Notes under the pieces: model-generated
Told to the model about the DNA's origin: nothing
Databases searched by the model: none
The model's input: only the letters and a program-made list of their open reading frames with translations
Program-made: the position numbers and the translations under genes
DNA from: an uncultured Acholeplasmatales bacterium
GTDB lineage: Bacteria > Bacillota_I > Bacilli_A > Acholeplasmatales > Anaeroplasmataceae
Reading direction: 5' to 3'
Length of the DNA stretch: 64,000 bases
Assembly (NCBI GenBank): GCA_944324795.1
Contig: CALUXR010000002.1
Span: 57,065 to 121,064 of the forward strand
Shown here: in pieces, positions 27,320 to 36,837 of the stretch
How positions within the stretch are numbered: position 1 is the stretch's first letter
Layout: each line of letters begins with the position of its first letter

Positions 27320-28312
27320 CTAAAATTTATTATTAATTATATTTTCAATTTCTTTAAGTCTTATCATAATTTCTTCAAAACTTGGAATTTCTCCATATAT
27401 CATAACTTGCATATTTAAATAATCTTGTTTTAATTCATTAATATATTTTTCATTTGGTGCAATCCTTAGACTGCCTATTCTAGCAGTTTCAAAATTAGAC
27501 CAAGAACGATTATAAAATTTCATCGTAAAATCTCTAACTTCATCTAATAAATCAAGATTACTTAAAGCTTCATTTAATATACCTTTTTTAGATAACATAT
27601 AAACATCATAATAATGCCTAAAATACCTACTTGGTAAATTTCCGGAAACACGATGTGCTTCTTGGTGTAAGATAACTATTTTTTCAAAAAAAGTTCTAAT
27701 TGGTTTAGTTACTCTAACCTTAAACTTATGATTTGTAAATAAATGAGGTAAAGCTTCACTCACATAAGAACTTATTTCTTTAACTTCACTAGGCATAAAA
27801 GCTGCTAATGGTCCAATTTCTATTTTTACATGATTTGCTATATAAGTATCTTTGTTATTAGTTGGATAGGTTAAATAAATAGCTAAATCTTTTTCGTTTA
27901 AAGTAATAGTAAGATCTTTATTAATAGTTTTAACATATTCTTTTAATTCAGGAATTAACTTTTCTTTATAAAAGATAATAGCTTTATCATTAAATTCTTT
28001 CGCTTTTTTACTTCTTTGATTATTAGAATCTGTTAATTTAACATCTTCTAAATTAAGACCTAAAACTTTAGAATTTAAAACAATATCTATATCTTCAGAA
28101 AATCTATTAATTAAATTATATACTTTAGATAAAGAAGTACCACCTTTAAATTCATAATAATCTTTATATTCTGACTCGTTAAATAAAAAATCAAGAACAT
28201 AACAAACCCATAAATCTTTTTCTACTATTTTTGTAGAAATATTTAGTTTTGTAGATGCTAATTTTATAGCACCATCAATAATTTTTAAATCATTTTTAAG
28301 AAAATTTTTCAC
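27320..28312 (-). CDS. AbiEii-family nucleotidyltransferase toxin
   Basis: A 330-residue member of the AbiEii/AbiGii family (DUF1814), toxin of the type IV AbiE system. Seen: EKDLWVCYVLDFLF (about 36-49), the nucleotidyltransferase signature FKGGTSLSK (about 61-69) followed by RFSEDIDIVL (about 77-86), a Lys/Arg segment near residues 105-115, and RYFRHYYDVYML (about 235-246). Family toxins (MenT-like) modify tRNA or other acceptors and inhibit growth. It overlaps abiEi by 17 nt and ends 10 nt before purM. It is placed inside the purine operon. Confidence 0.88.
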   Translation of the reverse strand: MKNFLKNDLKIIDGAIKLASTKLNISTKIVEKDLWVCYVLDFLFNESEYKDYYEFKGGTSLSKVYNLINRFSEDIDIVLNSKVLGLNLEDVKLTDSNNQRSKKAKEFNDKAIIFYKEKLIPELKEYVKTINKDLTITLNEKDLAIYLTYPTNNKDTYIANHVKIEIGPLAAFMPSEVKEISSYVSEALPHLFTNHKFKVRVTKPIRTFFEKIVILHQEAHRVSGNLPSRYFRHYYDVYMLSKKGILNEALSNLDLLDEVRDFTMKFYNRSWSNFETARIGSLRIAPNEKYINELKQDYLNMQVMIYGEIPSFEEIMIRLKEIENIINNKF

Positions 28313-28910
28313 AATATACCTCTTCTAATTTTTGATAAACCCATTTAGTTTGATATTTAGATTTTGAAATTAGATCTTTTGTTTCTTTATTAGTTAAAAA
28401 TTTTTGTAATATTTCTTTAGAATAAGAAGAATATTTTTTATTTCCTAACCCTTTTATAGCTTGAATTACAAGCAATTCTTTATAGGTATAATTAACAAAA
28501 TTTTTTTCACTTGCATGTTTAAAATAAATATCAAACCCATAAATATTATATTTTCTATAAGGACCTGTACTTAAATAAATATATTTTGCAGGTACTTGAG
28601 TAGATAAATTTAACATATTTAAAACTTTATTATGTTCAGGGACTATCTTCCAATTGAATTTTTCAGCTATTTTTTTAACAACATCTTCAATATCAAGTGG
28701 AATATCAGCATTTAATAGAGGGGAAAAATCTGGTTTATAATAAAGACCATCCATTAATCTTTTAATTATTTTTTGTTTTTCTAAACGATATAATATTATT
28801 TTAATATTGTTGTAATTAGTTACATCAATTAAATCGTTAGTCAAAAAGATTTGATTAGGTTTTAATTTTTCAATATATTGTTTAATTTTTTTGCTTGCTG
28901 ATGTATTCAT
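28296..28910 (-). CDS. AbiEi-family antitoxin / transcription repressor (DUF6088-like)
   Basis: About 204 residues. The N-terminal winged-helix (MNTSASKKIKQYIEKLKPNQIF... to GLYYKPD, about 1-60) matches AbiEi-type antitoxins, which in type IV systems do not bind the toxin but repress their own promoter; a C-terminal domain follows (KYIYLSTGPYRKY... ). The frame is open to an ATG at 28961, but GGGGTGAT before the ATG at 28910 and the position of the promoter (28933-28961) fix the start at 28910. It overlaps the toxin gene by 17 nt. Confidence 0.85.
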   Translation of the reverse strand: MNTSASKKIKQYIEKLKPNQIFLTNDLIDVTNYNNIKIILYRLEKQKIIKRLMDGLYYKPDFSPLLNADIPLDIEDVVKKIAEKFNWKIVPEHNKVLNMLNLSTQVPAKYIYLSTGPYRKYNIYGFDIYFKHASEKNFVNYTYKELLVIQAIKGLGNKKYSSYSKEILQKFLTNKETKDLISKSKYQTKWVYQKLEEVYCEKFS

Positions 28911-28921
28911 AATATCACCCC

Positions 28922-28961
28922 TTGTAACCAAAATTATATAGTTTTGGTTACAAAATGTCAA
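28922..28961 (-). promoter_or_regulatory. abiE promoter with 12-bp perfect palindrome operator
   Basis: On the minus strand: TTGACA (28961-28956), 17-nt spacer, TATAAT (28938-28933), a full consensus promoter 20-25 nt before the abiEi ATG. TTGTAACCAAAA (28922-28933) and TTTTGGTTACAA (28942-28953) are perfect 12-bp inverted repeats spanning the spacer and -10. AbiEi antitoxins are known to bind inverted repeats in their own promoter, so autorepression is very likely. Confidence 0.85.
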
Positions 28962-28966
28962 CCTAA

Positions 28967-29713
28967 CTAAATGTTTTGAGCTAATATTAGGGCAATATTA
29001 AAGGCGTTTGTTTGTCTTTTTTCTTCGTTTTTGCCACCTAAGTGACCACGTTCCCAAATATCATTTGCTAATATATCCCCAGCAAAGAAGAAGATATACA
29101 GATCAATATTGCGATATCTTGTTATTGCTTCAAGGCCTGCACATTCCATTTCTACAGTTAAACAACCTTCTTCTTTTCTTTTATTGATTTTATTAATAGT
29201 TTCTCTATATATAGCATCAGTAGTCCAAGTTTTACCTACTATATAATTAATACCATTTTCAGCTAATATTTTTTCAATTTTTTGATAATTTTTTATATTT
29301 ATATAATCTCCCGCTTCTAAATAATGATATGAGAAACCTTCATCACGGTAAGCAAAATTAGGAACAATTATTTTATTTTGACATTTTTTATCTAAAATAC
29401 CACAAGAACCAAAAAAGATAAATTTTTTAACATTAGTAATATAGGAAACTTCATCTAAAATGGTTCCTGCAATATTTGAACCAATTGGTGACATATATAT
29501 TAAGAACTCTTTATTATTATATGTAAAAGTGTAAATTGCTACTTTACCATTAGCAGTAGAATAATAAGTTAAGATCTTTAATTCATAAATAGTTTTAATA
29601 TAATCTATAACTTTATAAGAAAACGTAACTATGCATATCTCACTACTAGTTTCTATTTTTTTATAAAAATTTTGTGGTTCTATTAATGGCTTTGAATTAT
29701 CGAAATAAATCAT
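28967..29713 (-). CDS. nucleoside phosphorylase family protein (PNP_UDP_1)
   Basis: A 248-residue protein of the purine-nucleoside/uridine phosphorylase superfamily. Seen: SPIGSNIAGTILDEV (about 76-90), FFGSCGILDKK (about 98-108, phosphate/sugar site), TTDAIYRET (about 163-171) and LTVEMECAGLEA (about 184-195), where the MEC/MECAG Glu binds ribose. Substrate (purine nucleoside, uridine or another) cannot be fixed. It directly follows purF with a TAATG overlap, fitting a purine salvage role, and ends just before the abiE promoter. Confidence 0.8.
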   Translation of the reverse strand: MIYFDNSKPLIEPQNFYKKIETSSEICIVTFSYKVIDYIKTIYELKILTYYSTANGKVAIYTFTYNNKEFLIYMSPIGSNIAGTILDEVSYITNVKKFIFFGSCGILDKKCQNKIIVPNFAYRDEGFSYHYLEAGDYINIKNYQKIEKILAENGINYIVGKTWTTDAIYRETINKINKRKEEGCLTVEMECAGLEAITRYRNIDLYIFFFAGDILANDIWERGHLGGKNEEKRQTNAFNIALILAQNI

Positions 29714-31113
29714 TAAAATTTACCATCCTTATTAGCATCTTTATAACTTTGATATAAAGCTGTAGGATATTTACCACAAAAACAAGCTGTACATAATTCA
29801 CTACGCTTGCCAGCCTCATATAATTTGTTTTCATCTAAGAAGACTAAACTATCAGCACCAATAATTTCTTTAACCTCATCTATTGTTTTATGGGCGGATA
29901 TTAGCTCATCATATGTTGAAATATCAACACCATAAAAACAAGGAGAAGTAATAGGAGGGGACGCAATATAGACATGTACTTCTAAGGCTCCAGCCTCTTT
30001 TAACATTTTAACTATTCTTTTAGATGTTGTTCCTCTTACAATAGAATCATCGATTAAAACAACTTTTTTTCCTTTAAGAATTGAAGTTACAGCACTTAAT
30101 TTCATTTTAACGCCACGTTCTCTTAATTCTTGACTTGGCTGAATGAAAGTTCTACCAATATATTTGTTTTTAACAAGGCCCATTTCATAAGGGATACCAG
30201 AGGCTTCTGCAAAACCAATAGCGGCGGATAAACTTGAATCAGGAACACCAATTACGATATCAGCTTTAATAGGGTGTTGTTTATATAACAATTTGCCACT
30301 TTCTTTTCTAAAAGTATGAACATTACATCCTTCAATATCAGAATCAGGTCTAGCAAAATAAATATATTCCATTGCACACATTTTATGACGTTGATATTGA
30401 CTAAAGAAATAAGAATGCAAGCCATCTTTATCTATTATAACGATTTCTCCTGGTTCAATATCGCGAATATAAGTAGCTCCAACAACTTCAAAAGCACAAG
30501 TTTCACTACTTACAACATAGCCGCCATTTAATTTAGCAATAGATAGGGGTCTTAAACCATATTTATCACGACAACAATAAAGTTTATCATTAGTAAGAAT
30601 TAAGAATGCAAAAGCTCCTTCTAGCATATTTAAGGCATTAGCGATTGCTAAAACGCGATTTGAATCTCTTTTTTCTTTTTTTATCAAATGAGCTAAAATT
30701 TCACTATCAGAAGTAGATTGAAAGATTGAACCACTATCTTCTAAATATTTTTTAAGCTCATTAGAATTAACAATATTACCATTATGAGCAAGGGCGAAGT
30801 TACCTGTGTGATGGCGAAAATACATTGGTTGTACATTTTCAAGTCCACCACCACCAGCAGTACTATATCTTACATGCCCAATAGCGTTTAAACCTTTTAA
30901 TTTAGCCACATTTTGTTCATTAAAAACTTCAGTGACTAAGCCGAGTCCTTTTTGAATATAGAAGTTTTCACCATCATTTGATACAATCCCACAAGCTTCT
31001 TGACCACGATGTTGTAAACTATGTAATCCATAATAAACAAGATCAGATGCATTATGATTAGCATAAACTCCAAAGACTCCACATTCTTCATGTAGATTTT
31101 TATCAAATATCAT
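29713..31113 (-). CDS. purF: amidophosphoribosyltransferase
   Basis: A 466-residue enzyme for the first committed step (PRPP + Gln to phosphoribosylamine). The class II glutaminase nucleophile Cys follows a short propeptide (HEECGVFGVYA, Cys at 11). The PRTase domain has the PRPP loop VVLIDDSIVRGTTSKRIVKML (about 345-365). C-terminal Cys residues (CTACFCGKYP) match the B. subtilis-type enzyme with an iron-sulfur cluster. It overlaps purC by TAATG. Confidence 0.97.
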   Translation of the reverse strand: MIFDKNLHEECGVFGVYANHNASDLVYYGLHSLQHRGQEACGIVSNDGENFYIQKGLGLVTEVFNEQNVAKLKGLNAIGHVRYSTAGGGGLENVQPMYFRHHTGNFALAHNGNIVNSNELKKYLEDSGSIFQSTSDSEILAHLIKKEKRDSNRVLAIANALNMLEGAFAFLILTNDKLYCCRDKYGLRPLSIAKLNGGYVVSSETCAFEVVGATYIRDIEPGEIVIIDKDGLHSYFFSQYQRHKMCAMEYIYFARPDSDIEGCNVHTFRKESGKLLYKQHPIKADIVIGVPDSSLSAAIGFAEASGIPYEMGLVKNKYIGRTFIQPSQELRERGVKMKLSAVTSILKGKKVVLIDDSIVRGTTSKRIVKMLKEAGALEVHVYIASPPITSPCFYGVDISTYDELISAHKTIDEVKEIIGADSLVFLDENKLYEAGKRSELCTACFCGKYPTALYQSYKDANKDGKF

Positions 31114-31823
31114 TATAATCTACCTAAACGACTATATATTTCTTGATAAGCTTCAGAAACATGACCTAAATCACGTCTAAATCGATCTTTATCTAATTTA
31201 TCATGAGTTTTTTCATCCCATAAACGAGCAGTATCTGGTGATATTTCATCAGCTAAAACAATCTCACCATCATTTGTTTTACCAAATTCTATTTTAAAAT
31301 CAACTAAGATAATGCCAACCTTTTTAAATAAATCAATTAATAATAGATTTATTTTTTTTGTTAAATCATAAATTATGTTTAAATCTTCATAACTGCAAGC
31401 ACCAACCGCTACAGCGTGATGATCATTAATAAGTGGATCTCCTAAAGCATCATTTTTATAACATAATTCATAAATAACATTTTCTGGTTTAGTTCCTTCA
31501 GGGATATCTAATCTTTTAGCCATTGAACCAGCAATAATATTTCTAACAATTACTTCAAGAGGGAAGATTTTAACTTTTTTACATAATTCTTCACGTTCAT
31601 TTAAAGTTTTAATATAATGAGTAGGAATACCATTTTTAGCTAAATATTCGTAGATAATAGTAGTGATTTTATTATTTAATTCACCTTTATCTTTAATTTG
31701 AGCTTTTTTAATACCATTATAAGCAGTTGCATCATCCTTATAATGCATAATGATTAAATTTGGATCATCTGTAGCAAAAATTTGTTTTGCTTTTCCTTCA
31801 TATAATTGTTCTTTCTTTTCCAT
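31113..31823 (-). CDS. purC: phosphoribosylaminoimidazole-succinocarboxamide synthase
   Basis: A 236-residue SAICAR synthetase. Seen: [15 protein letters not shown] (about 6-20), the substrate segment IPTHYI and [17 protein letters not shown] (about 77-93), and [29 protein letters not shown] (about 176-204). Full length. It lies 20 nt after purL and overlaps purF. Confidence 0.96.
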   Translation of the reverse strand: MEKKEQLYEGKAKQIFATDDPNLIIMHYKDDATAYNGIKKAQIKDKGELNNKITTIIYEYLAKNGIPTHYIKTLNEREELCKKVKIFPLEVIVRNIIAGSMAKRLDIPEGTKPENVIYELCYKNDALGDPLINDHHAVAVGACSYEDLNIIYDLTKKINLLLIDLFKKVGIILVDFKIEFGKTNDGEIVLADEISPDTARLWDEKTHDKLDKDRFRRDLGHVSEAYQEIYSRLGRL

Positions 31824-31843
31824 GTTTTTTACCTCTTTTTAAT

Positions 31844-34800
31844 TTATTTTATAAAATAATTAACTGCATTTTTGAATATTTTTTGTTCTTTATTACCATA
31901 TATATTCTTATAAAGGCCTTTCTTATATCTTTCAGTATGGCCCATTTTACCAAGAATTAAACCATCAGGACTAATAATACCTTCAATAGCGTAATAAGAA
32001 CCATTAGGATTATAAGGAGCAGTAGTAGTAGGATTATTGTCATCATCAACATAAACAAAGGCAATTTGACCTTGTTTATTTAATTTATTAAAGACTTCCT
32101 CACTACATACAAACTTTCCTTCCCCATGAGATAATGCTATATTATAAACTTCATTTTCTTTTAATCCTTTTAACCAAGGAGAATTATTAGTCATAACTTT
32201 AGTTTTAGCTACTAAAGATATATGGCGATTAATATCATTTCTAAATAAGGTTGGATTATCTTTAGTTAAATCAAATGGGATACTAGCATTTAATAAACCA
32301 GATTTAATTAAAGCTTGGAAACCATTACAAATACCAAGAATTAAACATTTGCGTTCTAATAATTTTAAAATAGCTTCCTTAACTTTATTATTATTTAAAA
32401 TGCTAGCAATAAATTTACCAGAACCATCAGGTTCATCACCAGCACTAAAACCGCCACATAAAGCCAAAATTTCACAATTGTTAATGCCGTTAACCATATT
32501 GTCAATCGATTTAGCAATAAGAGTTGGATTCATATTATTAAATACTTCAATTTTTACTTGAGCCCCAGCTTCTATGAAGGCATCTCTTGTGTCATAATCA
32601 CAATTTGTCCCTGGGAAAACAGGAATATAAACACGAGGAGCATGTTCAATATGATTATTAAATTTTTTATTTGTTTTATAATATTTTATTTCTTTTAAAG
32701 GACTATCTGATTTTATTTTATCTTTATAAATTGTATTAAATGGAGTTAGATTTAATTCATATAATTCATCAATATTAAATTCTTCACCATTTAAAATAAA
32801 TTTATTATTAATTGTTTTTCCAAGTAGAATAGGACCATCTAACTTCTCTTTACTTTCTACAATTATTGAACCATAATCATAAGAACCAAGGTGATTTAAA
32901 TCATAATTTGCATCAACACCTATATTATTACCATAGCTCATCTTAGCTAATGCTTCTCCAACACCACCACAAGTTAAAGCATAAGCACTTACAATTGTTT
33001 TATTTTTAATTAATTTATGGATCATATTAAAGTTATTTTTTAATTCTTTAATATTTATTAAATTATTTTCTAAAGGATGATGTTTAAATAAATAAATATA
33101 ATTATTAGCTTCTTTAAATTCAGGAGAAATTAAGTTTTTCGCATTAGAAGTTGCAAAAGCTATACTCATTAACATCGGTGGTACATTTAAATCTTTATAA
33201 GTACCACTCATACTATCTTTACCACCAATTGAAGGTAATTTGAATTCCATTTGTATTTTAAGGGCTGCAAGTAAAGCCATAAATGGTAAACCAAAATCAT
33301 TTGGATTAGTCATCTTTTTAAAATATTCTTGGAAGGAAAAACGAATCTTTTTGTAATCAGCCCCACTAGCAACTATTTTAGCCATTGATTCAACAATGCT
33401 GTAAAGTGTACCAAGATAAGGGTTCATCTTACTAATATAAGGATTATAACCATAACTAAGCAAGGTAGCAGTAGAAGTATTACAAGGAATTAGTTCAGCT
33501 GATACTTGTGTTTCTGTTCTTTGTGTTTTGCCACCAAAAGGTAAGAAGATTGTTGATCTTCCAATTGTTGAATCGAACATTTCAATTAAACCTTTTTGAA
33601 TGGTTACATTAGGATCAGTTAAGATTTGTTTTAAACTTTCTTTAGTGTTTTTTAAAGGTTTATATTGATTAGGATTTGTTGTTATTTCACTATCAACAAT
33701 AACATCAGTTTTATGAACAGCTCCGGCACTATCGATAAAATCACGACTAATATCAACGATTAATTTGTTGTGATAGTACATTTTTAAACGGTTAGTTGAA
33801 GTTACATTTGCTACATGTGTAGCTAAAACATTTTCTTCTAAACAATATTTGTTAAACTCATCTAAATCAGACCTATCTATTACAACAGCCATTCTTTCTT
33901 GAGATTCAGATATAGCAAGTTCAGTTGCATTTAAACCTAAATATTTAACAGGTACCATGTCTAAATAAACGTCTAAACCTGGCGCTAATTCACCGATTGC
34001 AACAGATACACCACCAGCTCCAAAATCATTACTTTTTTTAATTAATTTAGTAACATCAGGTCTTTTAAATAAATGTTCTAATTTTCTTTCTTCAGGAGCA
34101 TTTCCTTTTTGAACTTCTGAAAAACATTTTTCTAAACTTTGTTCATTATGTTCTTTACTAGAACCAGTAGCGCCACCAATACCATCACGTCCGGTTAAGC
34201 CACCAAGAAGAAGAACGATATCTCCTTCACTAGGACTTAATCTTGTAACATCACTAGCTTTAACTGCTCCAACAACAGCCCCAACTTCAAGACGTTTTGC
34301 AATATAATCAGGGTGGTAGATTTCTCTAACATGTGTAGTAGCGAGTCCAATTTGATTACCATATGATGAATAACCACTAGCAGCTTTTAAACTTATAACT
34401 CTTTGAGGTAATTTATTAGGCATTGTATCTTTAACTTCAGCATAAATATTTGCTGCCCCAGTTATACGCATAGCTTGATAAACATAAGCACGTCCAGCTA
34501 AAGGGTCACGAATTGCCCCACCTAAACAAGTAGAGGCTCCACCAAAAGGTTCAATTTCGGTAGGATGGTTATGCGTCTCATTTTTAAATTGAACTAACCA
34601 TTTTTCTTTTTTACCACCATTTTTTAAATCAACAAATACGCTACAAGCATTATTTTCTTCTGATTCTTCTAAATCATTTAAATATCCTTTTTTCTTTAAC
34701 TCTTTAGCTCCTATTGTAGCTAAATCCATTAATGTTATAGGTTTATTTTCTCTATTTAAATTTTTTCTGATTTTTTTATATAAATTAAAACTTTTTACGA

Positions 34801-35518
34801 TTTCTTTTTTTAAAGGACTTTTATTAAAACTAATATTTTCTAAATTAGTAGTAAAAGTAGTATGTCTGCAATGATCTGACCAATATGTATCTAAAATACG
34901 TAATTCTGTTTCATAAGGATCTCTACCTTCGCTAGTAAAATAATCAACTACACATTTTAAATCATCACTAGACATTGCAAGATCATATTTTTTAACAAAA
35001 GAAGAATAATCTTTAATTTCTCTAAAACCTTCTAATATTTTAACTTCTTCAATATCAGTATTTAAATCTATACTTAAAACATTTAAGTCTTTTTCTCTAG
35101 CTTCAACCTTATTTATTAAATAATATTTGATTTTTTCTAAATCATTATCATTTAAATCTTTATTAAATAAATATAATTTAGCACTTTTAATGACTACATT
35201 ACTATTAGGATCAATTAATTTACAACAAGCTATAGCAGCATCTGCTCTTTGGTCAAATTGACCAGGTAAATATTCAATAGCTAGAGTTTTATAATTTGTA
35301 ATATCTAAATCACAATAAACATTATCAGTTACAATTTCACCAAAAACTTGATATTTAGCTTTTTCTAATAAGTCTTCATTAATATCAAATATATCATAAA
35401 TATTTATTAGTCTTAAATCTTTTAAATTTAGATTTAGGTTTAAATTTAAGTCGTTAATTAAACTTTTAGTTTCTACTTTAAACCCTTTTTTCTTTTCAAC
35501 ATAGATACGTTTATTCAT
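31844..35518 (-). CDS. purL: phosphoribosylformylglycinamidine synthase, large single-chain form
   Basis: About 1224 residues, the large PurL in which the synthetase and glutaminase are one chain, so purS and purQ are not needed. Seen: N-terminal PurS-like domain, YWSDHCRHTTF (about 207-217), NETHNHPTEIEPFGGA(S) (about 310-325), two AIRS-type repeats (GGKDSMSGTY in the second), and the C-terminal class I glutaminase (FPGTNCDYDT, ALCGGFSAGDE, Cys in LGICNGFQAL, SHGEGKF). The ATG at 35518 is preferred over 35533 because AAGGAG in the end of purK is well spaced for it; it overlaps purK by 8 nt. Confidence 0.95.
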   Translation of the reverse strand: MNKRIYVEKKKGFKVETKSLINDLNLNLNLNLKDLRLINIYDIFDINEDLLEKAKYQVFGEIVTDNVYCDLDITNYKTLAIEYLPGQFDQRADAAIACCKLIDPNSNVVIKSAKLYLFNKDLNDNDLEKIKYYLINKVEAREKDLNVLSIDLNTDIEEVKILEGFREIKDYSSFVKKYDLAMSSDDLKCVVDYFTSEGRDPYETELRILDTYWSDHCRHTTFTTNLENISFNKSPLKKEIVKSFNLYKKIRKNLNRENKPITLMDLATIGAKELKKKGYLNDLEESEENNACSVFVDLKNGGKKEKWLVQFKNETHNHPTEIEPFGGASTCLGGAIRDPLAGRAYVYQAMRITGAANIYAEVKDTMPNKLPQRVISLKAASGYSSYGNQIGLATTHVREIYHPDYIAKRLEVGAVVGAVKASDVTRLSPSEGDIVLLLGGLTGRDGIGGATGSSKEHNEQSLEKCFSEVQKGNAPEERKLEHLFKRPDVTKLIKKSNDFGAGGVSVAIGELAPGLDVYLDMVPVKYLGLNATELAISESQERMAVVIDRSDLDEFNKYCLEENVLATHVANVTSTNRLKMYYHNKLIVDISRDFIDSAGAVHKTDVIVDSEITTNPNQYKPLKNTKESLKQILTDPNVTIQKGLIEMFDSTIGRSTIFLPFGGKTQRTETQVSAELIPCNTSTATLLSYGYNPYISKMNPYLGTLYSIVESMAKIVASGADYKKIRFSFQEYFKKMTNPNDFGLPFMALLAALKIQMEFKLPSIGGKDSMSGTYKDLNVPPMLMSIAFATSNAKNLISPEFKEANNYIYLFKHHPLENNLINIKELKNNFNMIHKLIKNKTIVSAYALTCGGVGEALAKMSYGNNIGVDANYDLNHLGSYDYGSIIVESKEKLDGPILLGKTINNKFILNGEEFNIDELYELNLTPFNTIYKDKIKSDSPLKEIKYYKTNKKFNNHIEHAPRVYIPVFPGTNCDYDTRDAFIEAGAQVKIEVFNNMNPTLIAKSIDNMVNGINNCEILALCGGFSAGDEPDGSGKFIASILNNNKVKEAILKLLERKCLILGICNGFQALIKSGLLNASIPFDLTKDNPTLFRNDINRHISLVAKTKVMTNNSPWLKGLKENEVYNIALSHGEGKFVCSEEVFNKLNKQGQIAFVYVDDDNNPTTTAPYNPNGSYYAIEGIISPDGLILGKMGHTERYKKGLYKNIYGNKEQKIFKNAVNYFIK

Positions 35519-36593
35519 TATTTTCTCCTTCAAATAGATTATTATATTGTTCTAAATATTTATTTAAAGTTAAATTAGTAAAAGTTATATGGGCCATTTT
35601 CCTCCTTTTTTTTAATTCTAATTTATGATAATCATGAATATAAATATTTTCTTTATTTTTAAATAAAGGTAATTTATCATAATCTTCACTTAAGATATTT
35701 TTCATAATTGTAGGACTCTTTAAAATTGATTTTTTAAGAGGCTTATTAGTTAAAAAATCAACTAACATTTCATATTGACTATAAGTAGTACCTTCAATTG
35801 AATAATGACCACTATTGTGAGGACGAGGGGCCATTTCATTAAAATAGAATTTATCATCTTTAACAAAATATTCGATAGTTAAGATTCCGTAAAAATTAGA
35901 TTTAATCATAAAATTATAAGAAGCTTCTTTAATTTTATTAAAAATAGGTAATTCCTGATCTACAATACTTAAATCTAGGATACCATGTTTATGTCTATTT
36001 ATGCTTATAGGTAAGCTTTCTATTTCATTATGGCTACGAACCATTATGATTGAACATTCATAATCAAAATCTAAATATTTTTCTAATATTCCTTCACTAC
36101 CTAATTTAACATTAGCTAAATCATTTAAATCTTTAATTAAATATTGCCCATGTCCATCATAACCTAGAGTAGTAGTTTTATAAATGACTGGTAAACCAAG
36201 TTTAATTGCATATTCTTTTAATTCATTATAATTTGTAATTTTATAGAAAGGTACAGGGGTTAAACCACAAAGTTTAGCATTTTCTTTTTCTCTAATTCTA
36301 TTTTGAGAAATATATAGGGGCATTATGCCTGAAGGTAGATTATAGTTTTTAACTATGTAATCTAAGTTTTTAGCTTCAATGTTTTCAAATTCATAAGTTA
36401 AAACATCAGATTTTTCTCCTAATTGTTTTAAATTATTTAAATTATTGAAATCACCAGCTATTATTTCATCACATACATAGCTACAACTACAGTTAGGATT
36501 AGGGTCTAAAGCAATTGTAGTATGTCCTTGCATCTTAGCCGCCTCAGCAATCATCATGCCAAGTTGTCCGCCACCAATAATACCAATACGCAT
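35511..36593 (-). CDS. purK: 5-(carboxyamino)imidazole ribonucleotide synthase
   Basis: A 360-residue ATP-grasp enzyme. Seen: GIIGGGQLGMMIAEAAKMQGH (residues 3-23), KTTTLGYDGHGQYLI (about 141-155), YFVKDDKFYFNEMAPRPHNSGHYSIE (about 245-270). It makes N5-CAIR, which PurE must convert to CAIR, but purE is not found in this operon or window. First gene after the riboswitch. The end overlaps purL. Confidence 0.95.
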   Translation of the reverse strand: MRIGIIGGGQLGMMIAEAAKMQGHTTIALDPNPNCSCSYVCDEIIAGDFNNLNNLKQLGEKSDVLTYEFENIEAKNLDYIVKNYNLPSGIMPLYISQNRIREKENAKLCGLTPVPFYKITNYNELKEYAIKLGLPVIYKTTTLGYDGHGQYLIKDLNDLANVKLGSEGILEKYLDFDYECSIIMVRSHNEIESLPISINRHKHGILDLSIVDQELPIFNKIKEASYNFMIKSNFYGILTIEYFVKDDKFYFNEMAPRPHNSGHYSIEGTTYSQYEMLVDFLTNKPLKKSILKSPTIMKNILSEDYDKLPLFKNKENIYIHDYHKLELKKRRKMAHITFTNLTLNKYLEQYNNLFEGENNE

Positions 36594-36605
36594 AAATTTT
36601 CTCCT

Positions 36606-36640
36606 TTAAAAATAAAAAAAGTAGAGATATTGCCTCTACT
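36606..36640 (-). terminator. riboswitch expression-platform terminator before purK
   Basis: On the minus strand AGTAGAG and CTCTACT (36640-36634 and 36626-36620) form a 7-bp stem with a 7-nt loop followed by T7. It sits between the guanine aptamer and purK, so it is the likely ligand-controlled terminator. A second hairpin, GATATAC/GTATATC (36655-36672), lies between the aptamer and the terminator. Confidence 0.85.
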
Positions 36641-36672
36641 ACAAATACTAAAAAGATATACTATTGTATATC

Positions 36673-36747
36673 ATGTCTTATAGTCCTAAAATTTACGGTT
36701 TCAGGGTAGAGACTTGCTTACCATATCAAAGCTATTATATAAGACAT
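36673..36747 (-). promoter_or_regulatory. purine riboswitch aptamer, guanine type
   Basis: Read on the minus strand: a perfect 10-bp P1 (ATGTCTTATA with TATAAGACAT, 36747-36738 and 36682-36673), then TATAAT, GATATGG, the loop GTCTCTACC (one base different from the usual GTTTCTACC, at a position that is flipped out in known structures), CCGTAAA and GGACTATAAG. The discriminating base in GACTA is C, as in guanine/hypoxanthine aptamers, not T as in adenine ones. It should switch off the pur-gua operon when guanine is high. Confidence 0.9.
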
Positions 36748-36837
36748 CTAATTGTATCACAATTTATTTTAAAAGCCTATAGAAAAAGTAAAGATAAAGG
36801 GTTTTCATTTTCACAAACTTATTAATTTTTACTTAAT

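Noticed and set aside
36751..36759. TGATACAAT on the minus strand as the pur operon promoter
   Set aside because: It lies only 3 nt from the aptamer P1 stem, so its transcript would lack the 5' arm of the riboswitch. The real promoter is probably further upstream, but no good -35/-10 pair is seen.
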